From: Alcanivorax limicola
GTDB lineage: Bacteria; Pseudomonadota; Gammaproteobacteria; Pseudomonadales; Alcanivoracaceae
Direction: 5' to 3'
Assembly: GCF_019931215.1 (NCBI RefSeq)
Contig: NZ_JAIOUB010000003.1
Location: forward strand, 372,001-436,000
Length of the DNA: 64,000 bases
Within the stretch, counting starts at the first letter, position 1, and every line of letters begins with the position of its first letter. Position numbers and translations under genes: made by a program. The notes under the pieces are model-generated. The model saw only the letters and a list, made by a program, of their open reading frames with translations. It ran no database searches and was not told the DNA's origin. Positions 46,731 through 56,074 of the stretch are shown here, in pieces.

Positions 46731-48632
46731 ATGCGGCGAGCTTTACGGGCCCTGCCAATGCTGGCGATAGTGTTATGCATCGTGGCAGTGGCCACCTTGC
46801 TGTTCCTGCAACGCAATACGTTTCATGCGTTTTCTGCGCTGCACGGGCCAGCAGAACCGTCACTGGTGGCGCCGCCAGAGCCCTCTTCCTGGCAGGGCTA
46901 TTCACACAAGAGCTATGCACACAAGAGCCATGCACAGGGCGATGTGTCCCGCCTGGCGCTGTTGCTGACCGATGAAACAGCGGCCTGGCCGGGCGTTGTC
47001 AGCGCCCTCAAGAGTATCGGTGTGCCGTTTGTGGTGACCGATGATGTAACCCGCGCCACGCGCCATCATGTCGTGCTGGCCTATCCCATGATTGCCGGCA
47101 GCGTGCTCAATGGCGATGAGTTGCGCGCACTGCGTGCGCATGTGGAGGACGGCGGCGTGCTGATTGCCACCCAGGTGCTGGGTGGGGGCATGCAGGACCT
47201 GTTCGGTTTCGAGTCGGTGACGGAAAGCCGCAGCCATTATGCCGTGACGTTCAGCGACGACGACCCGCTTACGACCTGGCTTGACCATCCACATGAACAG
47301 ACAGTCCTGCTGGGACACCCGGATGACCCGGCATCCTGGTTGGGGACGCAGGTTTATCATGGCGCCGAACATGTCCTGGCGCGCTTTCAGGATGATGGTC
47401 CGGCCCTGATCACGCGGCAACAGGCGGGCGGCGGTACAACCTATGCGCTGGGCTTTGATCCCGGCTTCTTCATCCTGCGCGCCCAGAACGATCGTAATCA
47501 GGAAGCCTATCGGCAGTACGCCAACGGTTACGAGCCATCGGTGGACGTGTGGCTGCGCTGGTTGCATTTTCTCTATCACCGGCATGAACCGTTATCGGTG
47601 ACACTCAATACGGTGCCGGCCGGTCGGGATTTGTCAGTTGTCGTGACGCTGGACGTGGATTACGCCCATTCGATGCAGAACATGGCGGCCTATCATGCGC
47701 TGTTCGACACCCATGACATCGGCGCCACATTCTTTATCCAGACCAAGTATTTTCGCGATTTCCAGGATCAGGGCTTTTTCAATGACGCCTCGCTGTCATT
47801 GCTGCGGGCGCTGTCGCAGGGAGGGATGGAAATCGCCAGCCACACGGTGAGCCATACGGATATGTATGCGGAGGTGCCGTTGGGGTCCGGCAAGGAAGTG
47901 TTTCCCGACTACCAACCCCGCGTGCGCCGCACCGGCGACACCCGCGGCGCCACGGTGCTTGGGGAGATGCGGGTGAGCAAGTACCTGCTGGAGCACGTTA
48001 TTGATGCAGAGGTAGTGTCGTTCCGTCCGGGCTATCTGGCGACACCGCCGAGCCTGCCCCAGGCACTGGCGGCGACAGGCTACCGTTATTCCTCTTCTGT
48101 GACGGCAGGCAATGTCACCACTCACTTGCCGTATCGCCTGATGTATGACCGTCGCTACAGCGCCCGGACTGACATCTGGGAATTCCCGATTGCAGTGGAA
48201 GACGAGTTTCCGCCGGACATGGACCAGCGTTTGGACGAAGCGCTGGCGCTGGCAGAGCAATTGGCACAATACGGCGGCAGCTACGTGATACTGGTGCACC
48301 CGGATGTGCTGGATCACAAGTACCGTTTTCTGGCGCAAGTGATCCCGGTTTTAAAAGACAATGCCCGGTTCGGTGCCTGGTTCGGTACGCTGAGAGAGTT
48401 CGGGGACTGGTGGCGAGCGCGTGATGCGGTGACGGTGGACATGCAGCGCGTCGATCAGCAGACACTGATGCGTCTGGATGTGCCGCAGGCGCTGGAGGGC
48501 CTGACGCTGACCTTGCCCGCAGACCTGACACCCGTGGCCGGTCTGCCGGCGGGAGCCCTGGTCCGCGACGGGCAACTGATATTGCCCCGGGTAGAGGGCG
48601 AATTGCGCATCCTGCTGGAACCTGCGGGCTGA
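46731..48632 (+). CDS. Large membrane-anchored polysaccharide deacetylase (NodB type)
   Basis: A 633-residue protein with an N-terminal membrane anchor (about 9-26) and the rest predicted periplasmic. Residues about 75-290 form a glutamine-amidotransferase/beta-galactosidase-trimer-like region of unknown role; about 300-540 form a NodB deacetylase domain with metal-site Asp308/Asp310 (LDVD) and His371/His375 (SHTVSH), plus SFRPGYL. A C-terminal ~80-residue beta domain follows. It probably deacetylates an envelope or exopolysaccharide sugar. ATG at 46731 follows AAGGAG. Converges with the acyltransferase, one base apart. Confidence 0.8.
   Translation: MRRALRALPMLAIVLCIVAVATLLFLQRNTFHAFSALHGPAEPSLVAPPEPSSWQGYSHKSYAHKSHAQGDVSRLALLLTDETAAWPGVVSALKSIGVPFVVTDDVTRATRHHVVLAYPMIAGSVLNGDELRALRAHVEDGGVLIATQVLGGGMQDLFGFESVTESRSHYAVTFSDDDPLTTWLDHPHEQTVLLGHPDDPASWLGTQVYHGAEHVLARFQDDGPALITRQQAGGGTTYALGFDPGFFILRAQNDRNQEAYRQYANGYEPSVDVWLRWLHFLYHRHEPLSVTLNTVPAGRDLSVVVTLDVDYAHSMQNMAAYHALFDTHDIGATFFIQTKYFRDFQDQGFFNDASLSLLRALSQGGMEIASHTVSHTDMYAEVPLGSGKEVFPDYQPRVRRTGDTRGATVLGEMRVSKYLLEHVIDAEVVSFRPGYLATPPSLPQALAATGYRYSSSVTAGNVTTHLPYRLMYDRRYSARTDIWEFPIAVEDEFPPDMDQRLDEALALAEQLAQYGGSYVILVHPDVLDHKYRFLAQVIPVLKDNARFGAWFGTLREFGDWWRARDAVTVDMQRVDQQTLMRLDVPQALEGLTLTLPADLTPVAGLPAGALVRDGQLILPRVEGELRILLEPAG
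46898..46936 (+). repeat. 15-bp tandem repeat inside the deacetylase gene
   Basis: CTATTCACACAAGAG (46898) and CTATGCACACAAGAG (46913) are followed by a partial third copy. They encode YSHKS-YAHKS-HA in the linker after the membrane anchor. The copy number may vary by slippage without changing the frame. Confidence 0.75.
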
Positions 48633-48633
48633 C

Positions 48634-49521
48634 TCAGCTGTGTTGTTGCAGTGCGCTGATGCGGGCGTCCTTTTCCTTCCAGAGCCGGCTGACCCATTGG
48701 TGAACATAGCTTCTGAACGCCGGGTCGTTCTCGTAGTCACCCTGCCAGAGCGCATCATCCAGGTCCGTGACCCGGATATCGACAATCACGCGTGCTACCC
48801 GGCCGGACAACAGCTGCCAGAAGCCCGGCGGCGTGCCTTCCGGGTAGACCACGGTCACATCCAGCACCGCATCCAGCTGATCGCCCAGGGCGGCCAGCAC
48901 AAAGGCCACGCCACCGGCCTTGGGTTTGAGCAGGTGCTGGTAGGGCGAGTTCTGGCGGCGGTGCTTCTCCGGGGTGAAGCGTGTGCCCTCCAGATAGTTG
49001 ACCACGGTGACAGCATGCCCCCGGAATTTCTCGCAGGCGGCGCGGGTGATGGCCAGATCCTTGCCCTTGAGTTCCGGTTTTTTGGCCAATACGGATTTCG
49101 GGTAGCGCTTCATGAACGGATAATCCAGCGCCCAGAAGGCGAGGCCGAGGAACGGCACCCAGATCAGCTCCTGTTTCAGGAAAAACTTGAAGTAGGGCGT
49201 CTTGCGATTGAACGCCTGCACCAGCGCCGGGATGTCCACCCAGGATTGATGATTGCTGATGACCAGATAGGAGGTGTCGCTGCGTAGCGGCACGTCACAG
49301 CGAATGTCCCAGTGCGTTGGCGTCATCAGCGCGAAAATCTTCTTGCACAGCTCGGCCCAGGTTTCGGCGATCCACATGACGCCCCGGGCGCAGCTGTCTT
49401 TTAGCGGCTTGCCGGGTAACAGCAGCCTGAGCAGAGCGACCAGCATCATCGGTCCGATCAGGATCAGGGTGTTGAGCAACAGTAGCAGGGCGGCAATGGT
49501 GCCTGTCAGGACCGGTCGCAT
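48634..49521 (-). CDS. YihG/PlsC-type lysophospholipid acyltransferase
   Basis: Inner-membrane acyltransferase of 295 residues. A hydrophobic N-terminus (about 8-35) precedes the LPLAT domain with the catalytic NHQSWVD (His91, Asp96) and the acyl-acceptor-site EGTRF. The LPFMKRYPKS-like stretch and overall length match YihG rather than the ~240-residue PlsC. It probably remodels a minor phospholipid. ATG at 49521 is chosen because the upstream extension of the frame lacks homology. Divergent from the phospholipase-D lipoprotein. Confidence 0.82.
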   Translation of the reverse strand: MRPVLTGTIAALLLLLNTLILIGPMMLVALLRLLLPGKPLKDSCARGVMWIAETWAELCKKIFALMTPTHWDIRCDVPLRSDTSYLVISNHQSWVDIPALVQAFNRKTPYFKFFLKQELIWVPFLGLAFWALDYPFMKRYPKSVLAKKPELKGKDLAITRAACEKFRGHAVTVVNYLEGTRFTPEKHRRQNSPYQHLLKPKAGGVAFVLAALGDQLDAVLDVTVVYPEGTPPGFWQLLSGRVARVIVDIRVTDLDDALWQGDYENDPAFRSYVHQWVSRLWKEKDARISALQQHS

Positions 49522-49672
49522 GCAGGGTGAACTCCATTCAGCAAAGCGCCACTGATAATACGCAACCCGGTCTGATTTCCCAATGCCGGAATCTCCGGAG
49601 GGGGCTGATTTGCCGCTGTCATCACAGTGGCTATGATGCGCTATGGTTCTCGTATATCGACTTTCCGGAAGA

Positions 49673-51472
49673 ATGATGCAGCTTTCCAGGCGGATGCTCA
49701 GTGCCATTCTGGCGTTGATGGTGACGGCGGCCCTCTCCGCCTGTGGTGTAACGCCGGTGGATCGGGCGGCTATGGATGTATCGGTGGCACAGCGGCAGAA
49801 TGCGCAGCTGGACTGCCCTGAGGCGCATCCGCAGCGTTGTGCGCCGACGTCCGGCCTCGCCGGTCTGGTGGACGACAGCGGCGACACACAGCATGTGATC
49901 ACGCTGTCCCGGGGCAGCGATGCGCTGGCGGCGCGGCTGCACATGATCCGCACTGCCCGCAGTCACATTCTGTTGCAGAATTATATCTTCAGCGATGACG
50001 AGGCCGGCATGTTGCTGCTGGCGGAGCTGGTTGCGGCGGCACGCCGGGGCGTGCAGGTGCATGTTCTGGTGGATGCCTTGTTGTCGCTGCCGGACCCTGC
50101 CTTGCAGGCATCGCTGGAGCTGGCTCACGAAGGCTTCGCGCTGCGTCTCTATAACCCCATGCGCGAGCATGCCATGGTGCGTGGCGGTGATGCCATCGCG
50201 GCGCTGACCTGCTGCTTCCGGCGCTTCAATCATCGCATGCACAACAAGCTGTTCGCGGTGGACGGGCGGCATGTGATTCTGGGGGGGCGCAACACCGCAG
50301 CGCGCTACTTCGACCTTGATACACGGATGAATTTCATTGATTTCGAGATTCTGGTCAGCGGGCATGTGGTCGAGGAGGTGGAGCGCGGCTTCTTCCGTTA
50401 CTGGCACCATGAACTGACCCGTTCCCCCCGACATACCGTCGACGTGGCGGCGGCGCTGGACGCCGACGTCGCACCGCTGTCAGTGATTCCTGCGACACGC
50501 CTCAACTTTGCCCTGGCGCAAGCCATGGATGAGCGCTGGCTTGACGCGCTCATCCGTGATGCCGGGTTTCGTGTCAGTGATGTCACTTACTTCAACGATC
50601 CCCCGGACAAGATCCATGTCGCGCCGCAGGATCTGGCAGAGGACAGCACCGGTCAGCTACGTGCGCTGATGGCGGACGCCAGACATAGCGTGACATTGCA
50701 AAGCCCCTACCTGGTCATGTCGCGGGATTTCGAGCGTTTTTTGCGGCAGCGCGATCCGGCGGTGCGCTGGCGCATCAGCACCAATTCGCTGGCGGCCACC
50801 GATGCCTTCCCGGTGTACGCCATTTCCCGGCGTCAGCGCCAGCGAATGGTGGCCAGGCATGGACTGGAAATTCACGAAATCCGGCCCTTCCCCGAGGATA
50901 TGACGGACTGGGTGCCCAGGTATGACGCCCTGATCGAGGAGAAGGCCATGGGGCTGTCCAGCCTGATGGCCGGTGATCCCCAATCTCCGGTGCGCGAGAT
51001 GCCGGGGCCACGCGTCAGCGTGCACGCCAAGGTATTGGTGATTGATGAAGAGATCGCGGTCATCACGTCGCACAATTTTGATCCGCGCTCTGAAGTGTAT
51101 AACACCGAAAATGGATTGATCATTCGTGACGGCGCGTTTGCCGCTGCCATGACGGCGTTGCTGGAGCAGATGATGCGGGATGAAAACAGCTGGTTGCACG
51201 CGGAGAAGCCGCGCGGCATACCGGTCCTCGGCAGCATCAATCGCACACTGGCCCGCGGCTCCCGGCGCATGCCGACCCTGGATGTGTGGCCGGCACACAT
51301 GACGCAGAACTACAGCCTCAGGGCGGGCGCCGACCCCGTGCCGCCCCTGCATCCGGCGTTCCACGAGCGCTATGAGCCGGAGGGCGAATTCCCGGAGGTG
51401 GTGCTGGGCAAGCGCCGTCGGCACACCGCTATCATCAGCCGCATGTTCGGTTTCCTGCGTCCGTTGATGTAA
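49673..51472 (+). CDS. Phospholipase D-family lipoprotein (cardiolipin synthase-like)
   Basis: A 599-residue protein with a lipoprotein signal (SRRMLSAILALMVTAALSAC, Cys24). Two HKD motifs are complete: His190-Lys192-Asp197 (HNKLFAVD) and His451-Lys453-Asp458 (HAKVLVID). The pair forms one active site in this superfamily, which includes phospholipases and cardiolipin synthases. Being exported and lipidated, it probably acts on periplasm-facing phospholipids. ATG at 49673 gives a proper positively charged signal; 49643 and 49676 are alternatives. Converges with ygfZ. Confidence 0.82.
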   Translation: MMQLSRRMLSAILALMVTAALSACGVTPVDRAAMDVSVAQRQNAQLDCPEAHPQRCAPTSGLAGLVDDSGDTQHVITLSRGSDALAARLHMIRTARSHILLQNYIFSDDEAGMLLLAELVAAARRGVQVHVLVDALLSLPDPALQASLELAHEGFALRLYNPMREHAMVRGGDAIAALTCCFRRFNHRMHNKLFAVDGRHVILGGRNTAARYFDLDTRMNFIDFEILVSGHVVEEVERGFFRYWHHELTRSPRHTVDVAAALDADVAPLSVIPATRLNFALAQAMDERWLDALIRDAGFRVSDVTYFNDPPDKIHVAPQDLAEDSTGQLRALMADARHSVTLQSPYLVMSRDFERFLRQRDPAVRWRISTNSLAATDAFPVYAISRRQRQRMVARHGLEIHEIRPFPEDMTDWVPRYDALIEEKAMGLSSLMAGDPQSPVREMPGPRVSVHAKVLVIDEEIAVITSHNFDPRSEVYNTENGLIIRDGAFAAAMTALLEQMMRDENSWLHAEKPRGIPVLGSINRTLARGSRRMPTLDVWPAHMTQNYSLRAGADPVPPLHPAFHERYEPEGEFPEVVLGKRRRHTAIISRMFGFLRPLM

Positions 51473-51492
51473 TGCGCCTCAGGGCGTCCGCC

Positions 51493-52560
51493 TCAGGCGT
51501 CGTCGGGCGCCGCGTCGGATGGTGTATCTGGCAAGGCATAGGGCAGCGGCAGTTCATGCTGCTGCAGGGGCGCGCCATCCATCAGCAACGCCCCCTGGTG
51601 GTCATGCCGCAGCACCGCCAGGGCATGAATATCTGCCGCGCAGGCAACACTGACGACGATTTCACCCACGGATTTGCCCGCCTCATTGCGCAGCACTGTG
51701 CCGGGTGCGGGCGAGGTGTTGCCCGGCCACGTCAGCCGCCGCATACGTTGCTTCAACTGGCCCTTGAATTTCATCCGCGCCACGACTTCCTGGCCGGTGT
51801 AGCAACCCTTTTTGAAGCTGACGCCCTCGATCAGGTCATAGTTGAGGACTTGCGGCAGGAAGAGGTCTTCGCTGCCGGGCAGCACATGCCCTTCGCCAGC
51901 CATGATGTCGGCCAGCAGGGCGTGATCTGCGGCGCCGCTCTGGCGCTCGTCGGCCAGCGCGGGCCACAGGTCCATGGCGTCCTCCACCGGTGCGATGATC
52001 AGGTAGCGGTCTGTGGGACCCGCGCGCACCAGGCTGATGCCATTGTTCACTGTGCAGCCATCGGCGTGATGCGAACAGGGCAGCCCCGCCCCGGATAACA
52101 CCTCTGTGGCGCCAGCACCGGCGATGCCGAGCACGACGCGCTCCGGGTCTTCAGCGAGGGTGGCTTTGGAAAACACGATGTATTTCTGCAGCCGCTCGCG
52201 CAGGGCTGCCGCCATGCTGGCGGGCACCAGAAGATCGAGGCCGTCTTCGGCGGGCAGCACCCGCATGCTGACCAGCCCGCGGCCTTTCAGGCTCAGGTGC
52301 ATGGCAAGCCGGCTGAATCCGTTGCCGGTATCACGGACGTCGGCGCAGACCTGCCCCTGCAGAAACGTCATGGCGTCCGGCCCCCGCAGGGTCACCAGGC
52401 GCAGGTGATCTGCGGCAAAGGTCATCGCGGCACCGTCACCGGCGGGCAGCACCGGCGCCTGACCCATGTCCCGGGCGATGCCATGCTGATCACGCCGTGC
52501 GCCGGCCTGGTTCAGAAAGGATGTCCACTGGGCTGCTGGTGCATCGGAAAAGGCTGACAT
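51493..52560 (-). CDS. ygfZ: YgfZ, tetrahydrofolate-binding iron-sulfur maintenance protein
   Basis: A 355-residue GcvT-like protein needed for the upkeep of some Fe-S enzymes. The signature KGCYTGQE (251-258) with the essential Cys253 is intact. The family is folate-binding. ATG at 52560. Divergent from sdhE, an order also found in Pseudomonas. Confidence 0.92.
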   Translation of the reverse strand: MSAFSDAPAAQWTSFLNQAGARRDQHGIARDMGQAPVLPAGDGAAMTFAADHLRLVTLRGPDAMTFLQGQVCADVRDTGNGFSRLAMHLSLKGRGLVSMRVLPAEDGLDLLVPASMAAALRERLQKYIVFSKATLAEDPERVVLGIAGAGATEVLSGAGLPCSHHADGCTVNNGISLVRAGPTDRYLIIAPVEDAMDLWPALADERQSGAADHALLADIMAGEGHVLPGSEDLFLPQVLNYDLIEGVSFKKGCYTGQEVVARMKFKGQLKQRMRRLTWPGNTSPAPGTVLRNEAGKSVGEIVVSVACAADIHALAVLRHDHQGALLMDGAPLQQHELPLPYALPDTPSDAAPDDA

Positions 52561-52786
52561 GTTGTATCACTCATGGCTGACACGCAGAGATGACGATAAC
52601 GTCTGGCCGGTGCGGTGCGAAAGGGGCAGAATCGCAAACCGGACTGGCAAATGCCGGAACGCTGGCGTGGAACCCCGCTCCGGATGCGCGATAATGCGCC
52701 CCCGCGGGCCGGTGTGGCTACCCCCGGCGGCGGATTACGCCGCCCTGTATGACGCACTGTCCTGTGTGACTGATTGTGGAGACATC

Positions 52787-53101
52787 ATGAACCGCCCAAC
52801 AGATACTGCTCCGGCGAATGGCGCCGAGGACAGTTGCACGCCTCTGACAGCTGAAGCGCACCATCGCCGCCTGGCCTGGCAGTGTCGCCGTGGCCTCAAG
52901 GAAACCGATATCGTGCTCAACGCGTATCTGGACGACCACTTTCTGCAGGACACCGCCGCGCATCAGGCGGCGTTCGAGCGTCTGCTGGCGTGCCAGGATG
53001 CGGACCTGTTCGAGTGGTTTACCCGGCGCTCTGTGCCGGAGGATGAGGAACTGGATGCCTTCGTCAAACACATCTTGCGTCTTCTGGGGGCGCAGGACTG
53101 A
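52787..53101 (+). CDS. sdhE: SdhE, FAD assembly factor for succinate dehydrogenase
   Basis: A 104-residue cytoplasmic protein with the RGxxE flavinylation motif (CRRGLKETD, residues 33-41). An N-terminal ~20-residue extension precedes the usual start region. ATG at 52787 follows GGAGA; the longer frame from 52559 lies in non-coding sequence. Its end abuts the ygfX-like frame. Confidence 0.9.
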   Translation: MNRPTDTAPANGAEDSCTPLTAEAHHRRLAWQCRRGLKETDIVLNAYLDDHFLQDTAAHQAAFERLLACQDADLFEWFTRRSVPEDEELDAFVKHILRLLGAQD

Positions 53102-53117
53102 ATTACAGGCGGGACGC

Positions 53118-53453
53118 TTGCGGCGGCGCTGGGCTGCCGGGCTGTTGGTGCTGGTCTCCGTCGCGCTCTGGGCCAATGGCTTGCCGCTGCTGCTGCGTGG
53201 ATTGTTGTGGTTGGCGGTGATGACGCTGTTGTGGCGCCACATGCGCAGCGCGCCCCGCGCCAGCCAACTGATCCTGTGGCCGGACGCGCTCTCGGTGACC
53301 CTGGATAACGGCCTGCTGCGACAGTGGGAAGCGCCATTCGCGGCGGCGGCCTGGCCCGGCTGCCTTTGCCTGCCGGGGCTTACACTCTACCGCGACCAGA
53401 TGGATGCCGTGACCTGGCGCCGGTTACGCATGCTGGTGCTGGCGCGCGGTTAG
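53118..53453 (+). CDS. YgfX-like small membrane protein
   Basis: About 111 residues with two close membrane helices (AAGLLVLVSVALWANGLP and LLRGLLWLAVMTLLW) and a soluble tail containing the RWQ-like QWEAPF segment, as in E. coli YgfX (CptA), the membrane partner encoded next to SdhE. The start is unclear: TTG at 53118 is the best candidate; no ATG lies between it and the sdhE coding end. Its last four bases overlap the nadB stop on the other strand. Confidence 0.65.
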   Translation: MRRRWAAGLLVLVSVALWANGLPLLLRGLLWLAVMTLLWRHMRSAPRASQLILWPDALSVTLDNGLLRQWEAPFAAAAWPGCLCLPGLTLYRDQMDAVTWRRLRMLVLARG

Positions 53454-55039
53454 CTGTCCGGCACCAGCACGGTATCGTGAATCTCCGCCAGCATATCCGG
53501 GTAATCCAGCATGTAGTGCAGGCCCCGGGATTCCCGCCGCTTCAGCGCAGAGCGGATGATCAACTCGCCGATCACCACCAGATTGCGCAATTCCAGCAGG
53601 TCATTGGAAATGCTGTAGTTGGAGTAATACTCGGCAATTTCGCGTTTGAGCAGATCAATGCGGTGCTGGGCGCGCTCCAGGCGCTTCACGGTGCGGACGA
53701 TGCCCACGTAGTCCCACATGAAACGGCGCAGCTCATCCCAGTTGTGGCTGATGATGACGTCCTCGTCCGAGTCTGTCACTTGGGATTCATCCCACTCCGG
53801 TGCCCCTTCTGGTTGTGACATGCCCGGCAGCCGTGCGGCGATGTGCTCGCTGGCGGCCTTGCCGAACACGAAGCATTCCAGCAGGGAATTGCTGGCCATG
53901 CGATTGGCGCCATGCAAACCGGTGAAGGCCGTTTCGCCGATGGCGTAAAGCCCGGCCAGGTCGGTCTGACCGTTCAGGTCGGTCATGACACCGCCGCAGG
54001 TGTAGTGGGCGGCGGGCACCACCGGCATGGGCTCGCGGGTGATATCGATGCCCAGTTGCAGGCATTTGGCATACACCGTGGGGAAATGATTGATGATGAA
54101 ATCGGCCGGCCGATGGCTGATATCCAGATACAGGCAGTCGGCCCCGAGCCGTTTCATTTCATAGTCGATGGCCCGGGCCACCACGTCGCGTGGCGCCAAC
54201 TCGCCACGCTCGTGAAAGCGGTGCATGAAACGCTCGCCGTCCGGCAGCAGCAGATGCCCGCCTTCCCCGCGAATCGCCTCGGTGACCAGAAAGGACTTGG
54301 CTTTCGGGTGGTACAGGCAGGTGGGGTGGAACTGCATGAATTCCATGTTTGCCACCCGACAGCCTGCGCGCCAGGCCATGGCCACACCGTCGCCGGTGGC
54401 GACATCCGGGTTCGACGTATACAGGTAGACCTTGGACGCGCCGCCTGTCGCCAGCACCACACACTTGGCCAGGAACACATCGGTCGTGCCATGGCGAGAG
54501 TCGTGAATGTAGGCGCCGATACAGCGTCGGCTGCCGTCCGCAGTGGTGTCATGCAGCAGATCCACCGCAACCCGGTGTTCGAACAGCGTGACGTTGGTGC
54601 GTTGGTGCACCTGATCAATCAGCGCGCCAGAGATCGCCAGCCCCGTGGCATCGGCCACATGGATCACGCGCCGGTGGCTGTGGCCGCCTTCCTGTGTGAG
54701 ATGGTAGCCCTGCTGGCCATCCTCGCTGAAGCGGGTGAAGCCCACGCCCTGGTCAATCAGCCAGCGAATGGCGTCGGGGCCATTCTCGACCGTCTTGCGC
54801 ACTGCATCATCGTGGCACAGGCCCGCGCCGGCCACATGCGTGTCAGCAATGTGGGATTCCAGTGAGTCCTTCTGGTCCATGACGGCGGCGACGCCGCCCT
54901 GGGCATAATAGGTGCTGGCGCTGGTGAGCTGGCCCTTGGACAGCAGGGCAACATCCGTTTCCGGCGGCAGTTGCAGGGCCACAGTGAGGCCAGCGGCGCC
55001 GCTGCCGATAATCAGGACATCATGGTGGTAGGTGGCCAT
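53450..55039 (-). CDS. nadB: L-aspartate oxidase
   Basis: FAD flavoprotein that oxidises aspartate to iminoaspartate, first step of NAD synthesis. 529 residues with the FAD motif GSGAAG (12-17), the SGALID and HFPTVYAKC substrate-site regions and the GVMTDLNGQTDLAGLYAIGE stretch shared with fumarate-reductase flavoproteins. ATG at 55039 follows GGAGAACC. Divergent from rpoE, as in E. coli and Pseudomonas. Confidence 0.96.
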   Translation of the reverse strand: MATYHHDVLIIGSGAAGLTVALQLPPETDVALLSKGQLTSASTYYAQGGVAAVMDQKDSLESHIADTHVAGAGLCHDDAVRKTVENGPDAIRWLIDQGVGFTRFSEDGQQGYHLTQEGGHSHRRVIHVADATGLAISGALIDQVHQRTNVTLFEHRVAVDLLHDTTADGSRRCIGAYIHDSRHGTTDVFLAKCVVLATGGASKVYLYTSNPDVATGDGVAMAWRAGCRVANMEFMQFHPTCLYHPKAKSFLVTEAIRGEGGHLLLPDGERFMHRFHERGELAPRDVVARAIDYEMKRLGADCLYLDISHRPADFIINHFPTVYAKCLQLGIDITREPMPVVPAAHYTCGGVMTDLNGQTDLAGLYAIGETAFTGLHGANRMASNSLLECFVFGKAASEHIAARLPGMSQPEGAPEWDESQVTDSDEDVIISHNWDELRRFMWDYVGIVRTVKRLERAQHRIDLLKREIAEYYSNYSISNDLLELRNLVVIGELIIRSALKRRESRGLHYMLDYPDMLAEIHDTVLVPDS

Positions 55040-55398
55040 AGGTTCTCCGCAAACAGGCTTTTACAGATGCCGCTTCAGGGTGGTTGCGGCACCCATGGCC
55101 CGGCTCAGCGCAGGTCGGACGGCAGTATAACCGGCTGCCGGGCCCTGTGTCCGTGTCTGACCGATCTGTATCAAATGATAAAAGATGTCTGCCCGGCAGG
55201 CGCCTGCACTGCCGCTTTGCTACAATGCGCCGGTTGTCATCAGGCAGTCTCAACTGCCAGGCGGGCCATTGTGTCTCGGCACGCTGTCAACGGGAGATGA
55301 TGGTGAGCCGGGGAATCTGCCCCGCTGACGGAACTTGTCGGCCATCACGCTATCAGAAAGATTCATTATGGCCCAAGCGGCCAGTTGGGGGACCACGG
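55040..55398. other. nadB-rpoE divergent gap
   Basis: A 359-base gap. On the rpoE side it holds a near-consensus sigma-E promoter (55330-55357). A sigma-70-like -10 (TACAAT, 55219-55224) without a good -35 is also present. I see no small gene or RNA in it. Confidence 0.6.
55330..55357 (+). promoter_or_regulatory. Sigma-E promoter of rpoE
   Basis: GGAACTT (55330-55336), a 16-base spacer and TCAGA (55353-55357) fit the sigma-E consensus. Transcription would start near 55363, about 36 bases before the rpoE start. It indicates positive autoregulation of the operon. Confidence 0.8.
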
Positions 55399-55965
55399 GT
55401 GTCTGACGAGGAACTGGTCAAACGCGCAAAGAAAGGTGATCAGCGAGCATTCGATCTGTTGGTGCGCAAGTATCAGCACCGACTGTTTGCGTTGATCAGC
55501 CGCTATGTGCGTGACCACGATGAAGTACAGGATGTTGCCCAGGAGGCCTTTATCAAGGCCTGGCGGGCGTTGCCGCGGTTTCGTGGCGATAGCGCCTTTT
55601 ACACCTGGCTTTACCGGATCGCCGTGAATACCGCCAAAAATCACCTTGTTGCCCAGGGGCGACGCCCGCCAGGCTCGGATGTGGATGCGGTGGAAGCCGA
55701 GCAATTTGCCGGCGCCGGCGGTTTGCACGAAATTGGAACCCCGGAGTCACTGGCGTTGTCGGATGAGTTGGAGACCGCAATCCACAAGGTGATCAACGAA
55801 TTGCCTCAGGAGCTCAAAACTGCGGTAACGTTACGTGAGTTCGACGGTCTCAGTTACGAGGATATCGCGTCGGTAATGGATTGCCCGGTGGGCACGGTGA
55901 GATCACGCATCTTCCGTGCCCGGGAAGCGATAGATCAGGTGGTGCGCCCGCTCATGGAGCGGTAG
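55399..55965 (+). CDS. rpoE: RNA polymerase sigma factor RpoE (AlgU)
   Basis: Envelope-stress sigma factor of 188 residues. Region 2 (about 8-90) includes LLVRKYQHRLFALI and DVAQEAFIKAWRAL; region 4 (about 125-185) has LREFDGLSYEDIASVM and GTVRSRIFRAREAI. The GTG at 55399, after GGGGGA, aligns with the N-terminus of AlgU; the upstream extension of the open frame is non-coding. Followed by rseA, rseB, rseC and mucD, all on the same strand. Held inactive by RseA at the membrane. Confidence 0.96.
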   Translation: MSDEELVKRAKKGDQRAFDLLVRKYQHRLFALISRYVRDHDEVQDVAQEAFIKAWRALPRFRGDSAFYTWLYRIAVNTAKNHLVAQGRRPPGSDVDAVEAEQFAGAGGLHEIGTPESLALSDELETAIHKVINELPQELKTAVTLREFDGLSYEDIASVMDCPVGTVRSRIFRAREAIDQVVRPLMER

Positions 55966-56074
55966 GGCTGCACAATCAGTACACATCCCGGGCTGATGAC
56001 CGGGGCTGTCTTGGCGGTGAATGGCTACTCCAGGTGAGACGAGAGTAGCTATGCCAGCGATTGAAGGTGATGCC

